Assembly: GCF_008152325.1 (NCBI RefSeq)
Contig: NZ_CP042243.1
Location: forward strand, 1,245,026-1,309,025
Reading direction: 5' to 3'
Source: Crassaminicella thermophila
GTDB lineage: Bacteria > Bacillota > Clostridia > Peptostreptococcales > Thermotaleaceae
Length of the DNA: 64,000 nt
Shown here: piece after piece, positions 26,496 to 34,831 of the stretch
Layout of the letters: each line of letters begins with the position of its first letter
Position numbering within the stretch: position 1 is the stretch's first letter
Program-made: the position numbers and the translations under genes
The notes under the pieces: model-generated
What the model was told of the DNA's origin: nothing
The model's input: the letters and a program-made list of their open reading frames with translations, nothing else
Database searches by the model: none

Positions 26496-27233
26496 ATGAA
26501 AAATATCAAAGCACAGCTAGCTATTGGACTTGTATGTGTTGTATTAGGATTGGTGTTAGCTCTACAGTTTAAAACAGTACAAAATAACTATTTAGGAGGA
26601 GCTGCACCAGCACAAAAAGCTCAAGAACTAGCTGCAGAACTTAAAAAAGTTAGAGAAGAAAAAGAAGCATTAATGAGTGAAGTAAATGCTTTAGAAGGAA
26701 AAATAAAAGAAATAGAAGAAGCTGAATCAAAGGAGAATGTTCTAGTAAAAAATATGAGTGCAGAACTTGAAAAGTATAAGATTATTTCAGGTCTAAGAAA
26801 GGTAAAAGGACCAGGAGTTGTTGTAGTAGTTGATGATCCACCTATTGATCCTGAATATTCATCTGATGTAAGTATTATCATGTATAACTATGATTTACTG
26901 TTAAGTTTAATTAATAAATTAAATGATGCAGGAGCAGAAGCTATTTCAATAAATGAACAAAGATATGTTTCACGTACAGAGATAAGTCTTGCAGGAAGTA
27001 ATGTCAATATAAATTCAGTACCTACAGCGCCTCCTTTTGTTATAAAGGCCATAGGAAATCCAGATACGCTTGAATCAGCACTAAATATAAGATTTGGTAT
27101 TGTTGACCAGATGAAAAGCGAACGATATAATCTACAAGTATCAGTAAAAAAGCAAGATGAAATTATTATTCCTAGATATAATGAAATTATAAAATTTAGA
27201 TATGCTAAGCCCGTTGAGGATATGGAACAATAA
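26496..27233 (+). CDS. DUF881 family membrane protein (YlxW/YlxX-like), first copy
   Basis: A 245-residue single-pass protein: an N-terminal membrane helix (about 6-24, AIGLVCVVLGLVLALQF), a coiled coil (about 42-80), then the DUF881 domain with GLRKVKGPGVVVVVDDPP, NLLxLINKLNDAGAEAISINEQR and PPFVIKAIGNPD. The homologous Bacillus genes ylxW and ylxX lie at the same place between divIB and sbp. The biochemical role is unknown. ATG 26496 follows AGGAGG. Confidence 0.92.
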   Translation: MKNIKAQLAIGLVCVVLGLVLALQFKTVQNNYLGGAAPAQKAQELAAELKKVREEKEALMSEVNALEGKIKEIEEAESKENVLVKNMSAELEKYKIISGLRKVKGPGVVVVVDDPPIDPEYSSDVSIIMYNYDLLLSLINKLNDAGAEAISINEQRYVSRTEISLAGSNVNINSVPTAPPFVIKAIGNPDTLESALNIRFGIVDQMKSERYNLQVSVKKQDEIIIPRYNEIIKFRYAKPVEDMEQ

Positions 27234-27246
27234 TTGAGGTGAATCC

Positions 27247-27969
27247 ATGAAGGGGAATGTATGGAAATTTAATATTTTAATGTTTTGTATATTACTAGGA
27301 TTACTGATTTCTTTGCAGTTTAAAAATGTGAAAGGAGAATTTTTATTTGTACCATTAAAAGTTATTCATGAGTATAAATTAGCTATTGAAAGTGAAAAAA
27401 AAGAAATTGAAAATATTAAAGAAATTATTGAAGATAGAAAAAAACGTATTGCAGAATATGAAAAAATAAAAGAAGAGGGCGGTAAATTTAAAGAAACCAT
27501 TTCAGAAGAATTAAAAGAACAAAAATTAATTAGTGGCTTTGTAGATATAGAAGGGCCTGGAATTGTCTTAACTTTAGATGATGGAACGAGAGAATTATTT
27601 GAAGGAGAAGATCCAAATAATATTTTAGTTCATGATATAGATGTTTTAAATATTATTAATGATTTGAAAGTAGCTGGAGCAGAAGCAATATCTATTAATG
27701 GACAGCGCTTATTAGGAAATAGTGAAATAAATTGTGCAGGGCATACGATTCGTATTAATAATCAATTTTTTGCACAACCTTTCATTATTAAAGCTATTGG
27801 AGATGCGAAAAAGCTTGAAGCGGCTTTAATTGCACCTGGAACATACGGAGAATTATTAAAAGAATTTGGGCTTTATGTTGAAGTAAATACGAGTGTTAAT
27901 ATTAAAATACCTAAATATTCAGAGGAATTAGATTTTAGGTATTTAAAAGTATCAGAAGAAGGTGAATAA
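27247..27969 (+). CDS. DUF881 family membrane protein, second copy
   Basis: A 240-residue paralogue of the preceding gene with the same plan: N-terminal helix (about 8-25, MFCILLGLLISLQF), charged coiled coil (about 40-85), then LISGFVDIEGPGIVLTLDDG, LKVAGAEAISINGQR and QPFIIKAIGDAKKLEA. Tandem DUF881 genes before sbp are the usual Firmicute order. ATG 27247 follows GAGGTG. The 3' end overlaps the start of sbp by 8 bases. Confidence 0.92.
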   Translation: MKGNVWKFNILMFCILLGLLISLQFKNVKGEFLFVPLKVIHEYKLAIESEKKEIENIKEIIEDRKKRIAEYEKIKEEGGKFKETISEELKEQKLISGFVDIEGPGIVLTLDDGTRELFEGEDPNNILVHDIDVLNIINDLKVAGAEAISINGQRLLGNSEINCAGHTIRINNQFFAQPFIIKAIGDAKKLEAALIAPGTYGELLKEFGLYVEVNTSVNIKIPKYSEELDFRYLKVSEEGE

Positions 27970-28312
27970 ATTGTTTATTGCAATGATTGGTTTGATTATA
28001 GGCATTATTCTAGGATGGTATCTCCCTGTGACATACCCTACATCATATTCACTATATATGTCTGTTGCAATATTGGCAGCCCTTGACTCAGTTTTTGGAG
28101 GATTAAGAGCTCACATGGAAGGAAAATTTAATGCTACTATATTTGTATCAGGTTTTTTTGGGAATGCTATTTTAGCTGGGGTTTTAGCTTATATAGGTGA
28201 TAGACTAGGTGTTCCATTATATTATGCTGCAATTTTTGCATTTGGAGGAAGATTATTTGACAATTTTGCTATGCTTAGAAGACACTTTATTGAAAAAATT
28301 GGACAAAAATAA
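27962..28312 (+). CDS. sbp: Small basic protein (Sbp, DUF1290)
   Basis: A 116-residue polytopic membrane protein of the Sbp family, with about three or four hydrophobic segments: FIAMIGLIIGIILGWYL at the start, LYMSVAILAALDSVFGGLRA in the middle and FGNAILAGVLAYIGDRLG. Basic residues cluster at the C-terminus (LRRHFIEKIGQK). The function is unknown; the gene is constant in Firmicute dcw clusters just before ftsA or ftsZ. The start overlaps the DUF881 gene, which suggests coupling. ftsA is missing downstream. Confidence 0.9.
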   Translation: MNKLFIAMIGLIIGIILGWYLPVTYPTSYSLYMSVAILAALDSVFGGLRAHMEGKFNATIFVSGFFGNAILAGVLAYIGDRLGVPLYYAAIFAFGGRLFDNFAMLRRHFIEKIGQK

Positions 28313-28514
28313 AGTTTTTTTATAAAAAAAAAGGATATTTTAATAATACGTTGAATTTAATTATAATGGAAAATAATATTGTTTAAATTTAGGTTGAAAG
28401 AGGATGGGATAATTGATAAAGATCCTTGATACATAGAACTTAGTTTTTATTGAAATGAAAACAATTTAGCTACAATACTTGAATATATCATAGCTGTTTG
28501 AAGGAGGTAAATTT

Positions 28515-29582
28515 ATGTTAGAATTCGACGTAGATATGGAACAGTTTGCACAAATAAAAGTTATAGGAGTTGGTGGTGGCGGAAATAATGCTGTCAATAG
28601 AATGATTGAATCTCAGCTTAAAGGAGTACAGTTTGTAGCAGTAAATACTGATAAACAAGCTTTATTTACATCTAAAGCTGAATATAAAATACAAATAGGA
28701 GACAAGCTTACAAAAGGATTAGGTGCAGGGGCGAATCCAGAAATCGGGAGAAAAGCTGCTGAAGAAAGTAGAGAAGACATTTGTCAGGCACTACAAGGAG
28801 CGGACATGGTATTTGTAACTGCTGGAATGGGTGGTGGAACCGGAACAGGTGCAGCTCCAGTTGTAGCGCAAATTGCTAAGGAGATGGGAATTTTAACAGT
28901 TGGGGTAGTGACAAAGCCTTTTACTTTTGAAGGGAAAAGAAGGATGCAACATGCAGAGATGGGAATTGAGCAATTAAAAGATAAAGTAGATACTTTAGTA
29001 ACTATTCCAAATGACAGGTTACTTCAAGTAGCAGAAAAGAAAACATCTATTATGGATGCTTTTAAAATTGCTGATGATGTATTAAAACAAGGTGTTCAAG
29101 GTATATCTGATTTGATAGCTGTTCCTGGTCTTGTAAACCTAGATTTTGCTGATGTTAAGACTATTATGTTTGAACAAGGACTTGCACATATGGGTGTAGG
29201 TAAAGGGGTAAGTGGAGAGAATAGAGCAGCGGAGGCTGCTAAACAAGCTATTCAGAGTCCTTTGCTTGAAACTTCTATTGAGGGTGCAAAGGGTGTGTTA
29301 TTAAATATTACAGGGGGACCAAATTTAGGATTATTTGAGGTAAATGAAGCAGCTGAACTGGTCGCACAGGCAGCAGACCCAGATGCAAATATTATTTTTG
29401 GTGCTGTTATTGATGAAAATCTAAAAGATGAATTAATTATTACTGTAATAGCTACTGGATTTGAAAATAAAAGAAAGCCTGTTGAAAAAGCTTCAAAAGA
29501 GGCTGAAGAAATAAAAAATGAAGTAGAGATCAATTCATTAAATGATGATTTAGATATTCCTACATTTTTAAGAAGAAGATAG
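28515..29582 (+). CDS. ftsZ: Cell division GTPase FtsZ
   Basis: Tubulin homologue that polymerises into the Z-ring. The 355 residues include [17 protein letters not shown] near the start, the tubulin signature [10 protein letters not shown] (106-115), NFADVKTIM with the T7-loop region, and the conserved C-terminal tail peptide [11 protein letters not shown] that binds membrane tethers. With no ftsA in the cluster, SepF (encoded at 50.7 kb) is the obvious tether. GAAGGAGG precedes the ATG. A 202-base leader separates it from sbp. Confidence 0.98.
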   Translation: MLEFDVDMEQFAQIKVIGVGGGGNNAVNRMIESQLKGVQFVAVNTDKQALFTSKAEYKIQIGDKLTKGLGAGANPEIGRKAAEESREDICQALQGADMVFVTAGMGGGTGTGAAPVVAQIAKEMGILTVGVVTKPFTFEGKRRMQHAEMGIEQLKDKVDTLVTIPNDRLLQVAEKKTSIMDAFKIADDVLKQGVQGISDLIAVPGLVNLDFADVKTIMFEQGLAHMGVGKGVSGENRAAEAAKQAIQSPLLETSIEGAKGVLLNITGGPNLGLFEVNEAAELVAQAADPDANIIFGAVIDENLKDELIITVIATGFENKRKPVEKASKEAEEIKNEVEINSLNDDLDIPTFLRRR

Positions 29583-29587
29583 AAATT

Positions 29588-29617
29588 AAGGTCGTTTAGT
29601 AATCTAAACGACCTTTT
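29588..29617 (+). terminator. Intrinsic terminator of ftsZ
   Basis: Perfect 12-base arms AAGGTCGTTTAG / CTAAACGACCTT with a 4-base loop and T's. It ends the dcw transcription before the sporulation genes. Confidence 0.85.
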
Positions 29618-29651
29618 GTCGTATTGTGAAAAAAATTTAAAGAAATTATAC

Positions 29652-29701
29652 TTTTTCGACTTCAGAGAATGACAAAGTTTTAATACGAATTTAGGTATAA
29701 T
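29652..29701 (+). promoter_or_regulatory. Probable spoIIG promoter with Spo0A-box-like sites
   Basis: The -10 TATAAT (29696-29701) and -35-like ATGACA (29669-29674) are 21 bases apart, close to the long 22-base spacer of the Spo0A-dependent Bacillus spoIIG promoter. On the reverse strand CTTTGTCATT overlaps this -35 and AAGTCGAAAAA lies just upstream; both resemble the 0A box TTTGTCRAA. Confidence 0.5.
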
Positions 29702-29771
29702 AGTCATAAATCATAGGACAATTGAATAATTGTGTAACAAGTGGAATGATCTCCTAAATGGAGGAATGTAT

Positions 29772-30668
29772 ATGTTTGAAGTTTATGCAGAGTATCTATT
29801 TATTGAGAATTTACTTATGAATTGGCTAATACTTCATTTGACAGGATATTTTTGTAAAGTTCAAAATTCAAAATTTAGAATTTGGATAGGTGCTACTATT
29901 GGAGCATGTTATGCATTTGTATTTTTTTTCCCTTCTTTTAGTTTTATGTATACTTTTTTAATGAAAATTATTGTTTCAATATTTATTATTATTATTACTT
30001 TTTCACCATACAAATTTAAAGAATTTGTAAAATTATTAGCAATTTTTTATCTTATATCTTTTATGTTTGGAGGAGCTGCATTTGCTTTATTTTACTTTAC
30101 TGATTTTAAAGGATTATTAAGTAACGGAATATTTTATATTAAAAATTTTACAATAAAATTATTGATATATTCAGGGATTATTGCTTATATACTAATTCGT
30201 TTTTGTTGGGAATATATACAAGTAAAGATTTCAAGGGAAAAAATATACATTCCAGTATGGATTGAGGTTGAAAATAATATTAGCAAGTTAAATGCTCTAT
30301 TAGATACAGGAAATTCGCTTTCAGACCCATTGTCAAAATATCCAGTAATTGTTGTTGAGTATAGTGCTATTAAAGATTTGCTACCAGTAGATGTACAAAA
30401 TATTTTTAATCATTCTCAAGATGTCAATTTAGATTTAATAACAAAAATGCTTCAGTCATCAAAATGGATTAATAGATTTAGATTTATACCTTTTAAGTCT
30501 TTAGGAAAAGAAAATGGAATGTTAATGGGATTTAAACCTGATAGTGTAAAATTAAAAGATACAAAAAAACTAAAGTGCATAAAAAATATTGTTATAGGAG
30601 TTTATACAAAAAAATTATCTGAAGATGGAGATTATACTGCTTTATTACATCCTGATATTCTCAAGTAA
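29772..30668 (+). CDS. spoIIGA: Sigma-E processing peptidase SpoIIGA
   Basis: Membrane-embedded aspartic protease that cleaves pro-sigma-E in the mother cell after the SpoIIR signal from the forespore. The 298 residues comprise an N-terminal five-helix membrane domain (about 1-150) and a C-terminal cytoplasmic protease domain with the single active-site motif D178-T-G-N (in [13 protein letters not shown]); the enzyme acts as a dimer. The frame opens at 29730, but GGAGG is 7 bases before the ATG at 29772, giving the family N-terminus [13 protein letters not shown]. sigE follows after 28 bases. Confidence 0.94.
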   Translation: MFEVYAEYLFIENLLMNWLILHLTGYFCKVQNSKFRIWIGATIGACYAFVFFFPSFSFMYTFLMKIIVSIFIIIITFSPYKFKEFVKLLAIFYLISFMFGGAAFALFYFTDFKGLLSNGIFYIKNFTIKLLIYSGIIAYILIRFCWEYIQVKISREKIYIPVWIEVENNISKLNALLDTGNSLSDPLSKYPVIVVEYSAIKDLLPVDVQNIFNHSQDVNLDLITKMLQSSKWINRFRFIPFKSLGKENGMLMGFKPDSVKLKDTKKLKCIKNIVIGVYTKKLSEDGDYTALLHPDILK

Positions 30669-30696
30669 TCCACTCATCAAAGGGGGAGGCGTTATA

Positions 30697-31431
30697 GTGT
30701 TAGAAATTATTAAAAAGATAAAGCTAATATATAGGATTATTTACTTTAAAATAATTAGAAAATTCAATATAACGAATGAAGAAAATATATTTTATATTGG
30801 AGGTAGTGAAGCGTTACCTCCACCTTTAAGTCCAGAAGAAGAATTATTTCTCGTTGATAGACTAAGGCAAGATGATGGGGGGATAAGGACTGTATTAATA
30901 GAGAGAAATTTAAGACTTGTAGTTTATATAGCAAGAAAATTTGAAAATACAGGAATTGGAGTAGAAGATTTAATATCAATTGGAACGATAGGATTAATAA
31001 AAGCAGTGAATACTTTTGACCCAGAAAAAAAGATTAAATTAGCTACATATGCATCAAGATGTATAGAAAATGAAATCTTAATGTATTTAAGAAGAAATAG
31101 TAAAGCAAAGGCTGAAATTTCATTTGATGAACCTTTAAATATTGATTGGGACGGGAATGAATTGCTTCTTTCAGATATATTAGGGACGGATAATGACTTG
31201 ATATATAAGTTTTTAGAAGAAGAAGTAGATCGAGAATTATTAGAAATAGCATTAAAAAAGTTATCAAGTAGAGAAAAAAAAATAATGGAGTTAAGATTCG
31301 GATTAAATAATGGAGAAGAAAAAACCCAAAAAGAGGTTGCAGATATGCTAGGGATTTCTCAGTCATATATTTCTAGATTAGAGAAAAGAATAATTTCAAG
31401 ATTGAGAAAAGAAATTAAGAGATTAACATAA
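30697..31431 (+). CDS. sigE: RNA polymerase sigma-E factor precursor
   Basis: Early mother-cell sporulation sigma factor, made as an inactive precursor. The 244 residues begin with a basic-hydrophobic pro-sequence (about 1-30) that leads into [18 protein letters not shown], the region cut by SpoIIGA. Region 2 ([37 protein letters not shown]) and region 4 ([31 protein letters not shown]) are complete. GTG 30697 follows AGGGGGAGG; the open frame from 30625 overlaps spoIIGA and is not the start. spoIIGA-sigE form the spoIIG operon. Confidence 0.97.
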   Translation: MLEIIKKIKLIYRIIYFKIIRKFNITNEENIFYIGGSEALPPPLSPEEELFLVDRLRQDDGGIRTVLIERNLRLVVYIARKFENTGIGVEDLISIGTIGLIKAVNTFDPEKKIKLATYASRCIENEILMYLRRNSKAKAEISFDEPLNIDWDGNELLLSDILGTDNDLIYKFLEEEVDRELLEIALKKLSSREKKIMELRFGLNNGEEKTQKEVADMLGISQSYISRLEKRIISRLRKEIKRLT

Positions 31432-31456
31432 GCAGTGGTGGCACTGCTTTTTTATT
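31432..31456 (+). terminator. Intrinsic terminator of spoIIG
   Basis: GCAGTG / CACTGC with a GTGG loop and a T-run, directly after the sigE stop. It separates sigE from sigG. Confidence 0.75.
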
Positions 31457-31471
31457 TTTATATGATTAAAA

Positions 31472-31501
31472 GTATAAAGAAAAAACAATAGGGCAATAAT
31501 T
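31472..31501 (+). promoter_or_regulatory. Sigma-F (or sigma-G) type promoter of sigG
   Basis: GTATA (31472-31476), 15 bases, GGCAATAATT (31492-31501): a complete match to the Bacillus sigma-F consensus GYWTA-n15-GGnrAnAMTW. A second GGGCAATAAT sits 21 bases further down without a matching -35. Confidence 0.65.
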
Positions 31502-31543
31502 TTTTGTAAGGGGGCAATAATCCATAGAAATGGAGGAATTGTC

Positions 31544-32317
31544 ATGCACATCAATAAAGTAGAAATCTGTGGAGTAAATACATCTAAATTACCTGTTTTA
31601 ACAAATGAAGAAATGAAAAAGTTGTTTGAAAGAATTTATCAAGGAGATTTATCAGCTAGAGAAGAGTTTATTCAAGGAAATTTAAGATTAGTATTGAGTG
31701 TAATACAAAGGTTTAATAATAGAGGAGAACATGTTGATGATTTGTTTCAGGTTGGATGTATTGGCTTAATTAAAGCTATAGATAATTTTGATTTGAGTCA
31801 TAATGTTAAATTTTCTACATATGCAGTTCCAATGATTATAGGAGAAATAAGAAGGTATTTAAGAGATAATAATTCGATACGTGTTAGTAGATCATTAAGA
31901 GATACAGCATATAAAGCATTACAAGTGAGAGATCAATTAATCAATAAAAATTCTAAGGAACCTACAATAACAGAAATTGCAAAAGAATTAAATGTTCCAA
32001 GAGAGGATGTTGTATTTGCATTAGATGCTATTCAAGATCCAATATCATTGTTTGAACCTATATATCATGATAGTGGAGATGCTATTTTTGTAATGGATCA
32101 AGTAAGAGATGAAAAAAGTGAAGATGAAACTTGGTTAGAAGGAATTGCACTTAGAGAAGCATTAAGAAAGCTAAGTGATAGAGAAAAACATATTCTGACT
32201 TTAAGGTTTTTTGAAGGTAGAACCCAAATGGAAGTTGCTGAAGAGATAGGAATTTCCCAAGCACAAGTTTCAAGATTAGAAAAAACTGCATTAAAGCATA
32301 TGAGAAAGTATATTTAA
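31544..32317 (+). CDS. sigG: RNA polymerase sigma-G factor
   Basis: Late forespore sigma factor, 257 residues, no pro-sequence. The N-terminus MHINKVEICGVNTSKLPVL is the family hallmark (a SpoIIAB/Gin contact region). Region 2 (LFQVGCIGLIKAIDNFDLSHNVKFSTYAVPMIIGEIRRYLRDN), region 3 and region 4 (LSDREKHILTLRFFEGRTQMEVAEEIGISQAQVSRLEK) are complete. GGAGG lies before the ATG. It sits downstream of sigE as in Bacillus and Clostridia, but has its own forespore-type promoter. Confidence 0.97.
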   Translation: MHINKVEICGVNTSKLPVLTNEEMKKLFERIYQGDLSAREEFIQGNLRLVLSVIQRFNNRGEHVDDLFQVGCIGLIKAIDNFDLSHNVKFSTYAVPMIIGEIRRYLRDNNSIRVSRSLRDTAYKALQVRDQLINKNSKEPTITEIAKELNVPREDVVFALDAIQDPISLFEPIYHDSGDAIFVMDQVRDEKSEDETWLEGIALREALRKLSDREKHILTLRFFEGRTQMEVAEEIGISQAQVSRLEKTALKHMRKYI

Positions 32318-32352
32318 AACAAAAGCAAAAAATTTGCTTTTGTTTTTTTTAT
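32318..32352 (+). terminator. Intrinsic terminator of sigG
   Basis: Perfect 12-base arms AACAAAAGCAAA / TTTGCTTTTGTT with a 3-base loop and a T-run. Confidence 0.85.
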
Positions 32353-32424
32353 GTAAATGATTCATATATTTTTAGTCAAGCTTATATATTATTACAAAGA
32401 CAAAAAGATAAAGTAGGTGATAAA

Positions 32425-32697
32425 ATGATTAGTACTTCAGATTTGAGAGAAAAAGAGATTATTAATATAATTGATGGCAGACGATTAGGATTTATATCTG
32501 ATATTGAAGTAAATTTAGAAAAAGGTAGGATAGAGGCTTTGATTGTACCTGGACCTGGAAAAATTCTAGGTATATTCGGAAAAGATAATGATTATGTAAT
32601 TACATGGAGAGAAATAAAAAAGATAGGAGTAGATGTGATACTTGTTGAGTTGAAAAATGAAATTATAACAAATGAAGTAGAAGAGGAAAAAAACTAG
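32425..32697 (+). CDS. YlmC/YmxH family sporulation-associated PRC-barrel protein
   Basis: A 90-residue PRC-barrel-like protein. MISTSDLREKEIINIIDGRRLGF and the strand-rich ALIVPGPGKILGIFG followed by YVITWREIKKIGVDVILVE are typical for the YlmC/YmxH family, whose Bacillus members lie in sporulation operons and have no known biochemical role. The C-terminus is acidic-basic (TNEVEEEKN). It lies between sigG and nrdR, the common clostridial order. AGGTGA is upstream of the ATG. Confidence 0.9.
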   Translation: MISTSDLREKEIINIIDGRRLGFISDIEVNLEKGRIEALIVPGPGKILGIFGKDNDYVITWREIKKIGVDVILVELKNEIITNEVEEEKN

Positions 32698-32773
32698 TGG
32701 ACATACTATATTTGGCATATTATAATTTGAGTAACACTATTAGATAACTATTGCTGTATAGGGGGGATAATAA

Positions 32774-33229
32774 ATGAATTGTCCATTTTGTGAATACTTT
32801 GATACAAAAGTTGTTGATTCAAGACCTACTGAAGAAGGCCAAGCTATCCGAAGAAGGAGAGAATGTGGAAAATGCAAAAAAAGATTTACTACTTATGAAA
32901 AAATAGAAGAAATTCCTTTGATTGTAATAAAGAAGGATGGAAATAGAGAAGCCTATAATAGAAATAAAATACTTAATGGAATTATTAGAGCTTGTGAGAA
33001 AAGGCCAGTATCTATGAAAGCTATTGAAAGTATTGTTGATGATATTGAGAAAAATTTACATAACACCATGGAGAAGGAAATTAAAAGTACCTATATTGGT
33101 GAACTAGTAATTAATCATCTAAAGGATTTAGATGAAGTTGCATATGTTAGGTTTGCATCTGTTTATAGGCAATTTAAAGATATTAATACTTTTATGGAAG
33201 AATTAAGAAAGATGTTAAATGAAAAATAG
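32774..33229 (+). CDS. nrdR: Transcriptional repressor NrdR
   Basis: Zinc- and ATP/dATP-responsive repressor of ribonucleotide reductase genes. The 151 residues comprise the N-terminal zinc ribbon (C3, C6 and CGKC at about 31-34; CPFC...[13 protein letters not shown]) and an ATP-cone (about 46-136, [20 protein letters not shown]). Length and order match the family. AGGGGGG lies before the ATG. No NrdR-box pair is obvious in the window, and no nrd gene is here, so its targets lie elsewhere. Confidence 0.97.
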   Translation: MNCPFCEYFDTKVVDSRPTEEGQAIRRRRECGKCKKRFTTYEKIEEIPLIVIKKDGNREAYNRNKILNGIIRACEKRPVSMKAIESIVDDIEKNLHNTMEKEIKSTYIGELVINHLKDLDEVAYVRFASVYRQFKDINTFMEELRKMLNEK

Positions 33230-33240
33230 TTTTTATCATG

Positions 33241-33270
33241 TAGCAAGTTATAAAATAACTTGCTATTATA
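33241..33270 (+). terminator. Terminator-like hairpin after nrdR
   Basis: Perfect 10-base arms TAGCAAGTTA / TAACTTGCTA with a 5-base loop, followed by TTATATTT. Confidence 0.6.
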
Positions 33271-33288
33271 TTTAGGAGGATTGAAAAA

Positions 33289-34107
33289 GTGAATGGTTTC
33301 AAAAAAAATATAACAAAAAGTGGTGTTGTATATTTTTCAATACCAAATTTTGATAATACAGGATTGGTAAAAAGTTGTTTTACAAGTAGGGTTGGAGGGG
33401 TAAGTAAGGATGAATATAATTCTTTAAATCTTGGATTAAAGACCTGTGATAAAAAAGAAAATGTTATAAATAATTATAGATTAATATGTGAAGCTTTAGA
33501 TATACCAATGAGTAAATTAGTTTGTTCTGATCAAGTCCATGGAGATAATATAAAAATTGTAACAGAAAAAGACTGTGGAAAAGGGATTCTAAAGTATAGT
33601 GATATAATTGGTGTAGATGCATTGATTACAAATATAAAGAATGTTGCTTTAGTGACAGTATACGCTGACTGTGTGCCTATTTTTTTGTTGGATCCAATGA
33701 AAAAAGTTATTGCTTTAATTCATGCAGGTTGGAGGGGAACCGTTTCAAAAATTGCAAAGAAGGTTGTTAAAAAAATGATGGAAGAGTTTAATAGCAAGCC
33801 AGAGGAATGTCTTGCTGCTATTGGTCCATCCATAGGAAAATGTTGTTACGAGGTGGATAAAGGAGTTATAGATAAATTTAACGAAAATTTTACAAATCTT
33901 GATAAGTTCGTAATTTCTAAGGGAAATAATAAATATATGTTGGATTTATGGGAAGCCAATAAAATTGTATTGAAGGAAATCGGAATTTTAGAAAGAAATA
34001 TTATTATAAGTGGTATGTGTACAATGTGTAATAAAGAAATATTTTTTTCTTATCGCAAAGCTAATGGTATAACAGGCAGAATGGCGGCAATAATGGAATT
34101 AAGATAA
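33289..34107 (+). CDS. pgeF: Peptidoglycan editing factor PgeF / laccase-domain (YfiH) protein
   Basis: Cu/Zn-dependent laccase-fold protein of 272 residues. H84 (in CSDQVHGDN), C128 (in YADCVPI) and H145 (in LIHAGWRGT) form the metal site of the family. Described roles include removal of misincorporated residues from peptidoglycan precursors and, for relatives, purine nucleoside phosphorolysis; which applies here cannot be read. GTG 33289 has AGGAGG 9 bases upstream. It is placed between nrdR and phoP. Confidence 0.93.
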   Translation: MNGFKKNITKSGVVYFSIPNFDNTGLVKSCFTSRVGGVSKDEYNSLNLGLKTCDKKENVINNYRLICEALDIPMSKLVCSDQVHGDNIKIVTEKDCGKGILKYSDIIGVDALITNIKNVALVTVYADCVPIFLLDPMKKVIALIHAGWRGTVSKIAKKVVKKMMEEFNSKPEECLAAIGPSIGKCCYEVDKGVIDKFNENFTNLDKFVISKGNNKYMLDLWEANKIVLKEIGILERNIIISGMCTMCNKEIFFSYRKANGITGRMAAIMELR

Positions 34108-34129
34108 GTAATTAGAAGGAGAGGTATAA

Positions 34130-34822
34130 ATGAATAAAAAAAAAATTTTGGTAGTGGATGATGAACAGCATATTATAGAGTTAATCCAATTTAATTTAGA
34201 AAACAGTGGGTTTGATGTAATTACTAGCGAAAATGGAGAAGATGCTATAAGAATTGCAGAGGAAGAAATGCCGGATGTTATTCTTTTAGATTTAATGTTA
34301 CCAGGAATAGATGGTTTTGAAGCTTGTAAAAAAATTAGAAACAATGATAAAACGAGGAAAATTCCTGTGATTATGCTTACTGCTAAAGGAGAAGAAATGG
34401 ATAAAGTATTAGGATTAGAATTAGGCGCAGATGATTATTTAACAAAGCCTTTTAGTGTTAGAGAGCTGATTGCTCGAATTAAAGCAGTCCTAAGAAGATT
34501 TGAAGAAATTCCTAAAGAAGCAATAAAAACTATTAAAATAAATGATATTGTTATTGATATAGAAAAACATGAGGTATCAAAAAATGGTGAAGTAATAGAA
34601 TTGACACTAAAGGAATTTGAGTTATTAAAGATTCTAGCAAAAAATAGGGGAAAAGTTTTATCAAGAAATTTTCTGTTAGATGAAGTTTGGGGATATGATT
34701 ATTTTGGAGAAACACGAACAGTAGATGTTCATATTAGACATTTACGAAGAAAAATAGAAGATAATGATAAATATCCAATTTATATTGAAACCATCAGAGG
34801 AATAGGGTATAAGATGAAATAG
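34130..34822 (+). CDS. phoP: Phosphate response regulator, PhoB/PhoP family
   Basis: OmpR/PhoB-type response regulator of 230 residues. The receiver domain carries D10-D11, the phosphoacceptor D54 (in LLDLMLPG), the T/S near 82 (MLTAK) and the K of LTKPFSV; the C-terminal winged helix (about 130-230) includes LTLKEFELLKILAKN and DVHIRHLRRKI. It lies directly upstream of phoR and the pst genes, which have Pho boxes, so phosphate limitation is its likely signal. AAGGAGAGG precedes the ATG. Confidence 0.94.
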   Translation: MNKKKILVVDDEQHIIELIQFNLENSGFDVITSENGEDAIRIAEEEMPDVILLDLMLPGIDGFEACKKIRNNDKTRKIPVIMLTAKGEEMDKVLGLELGADDYLTKPFSVRELIARIKAVLRRFEEIPKEAIKTIKINDIVIDIEKHEVSKNGEVIELTLKEFELLKILAKNRGKVLSRNFLLDEVWGYDYFGETRTVDVHIRHLRRKIEDNDKYPIYIETIRGIGYKMK

Positions 34823-34831
34823 GTGGAGCTT

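Noticed and set aside
30625-30696. Longer sigE with an upstream start
   Set aside because: The extension overlaps spoIIGA; AGGGGGAGG correctly spaces the GTG at 30697 and the pro-sequence length from there is right.
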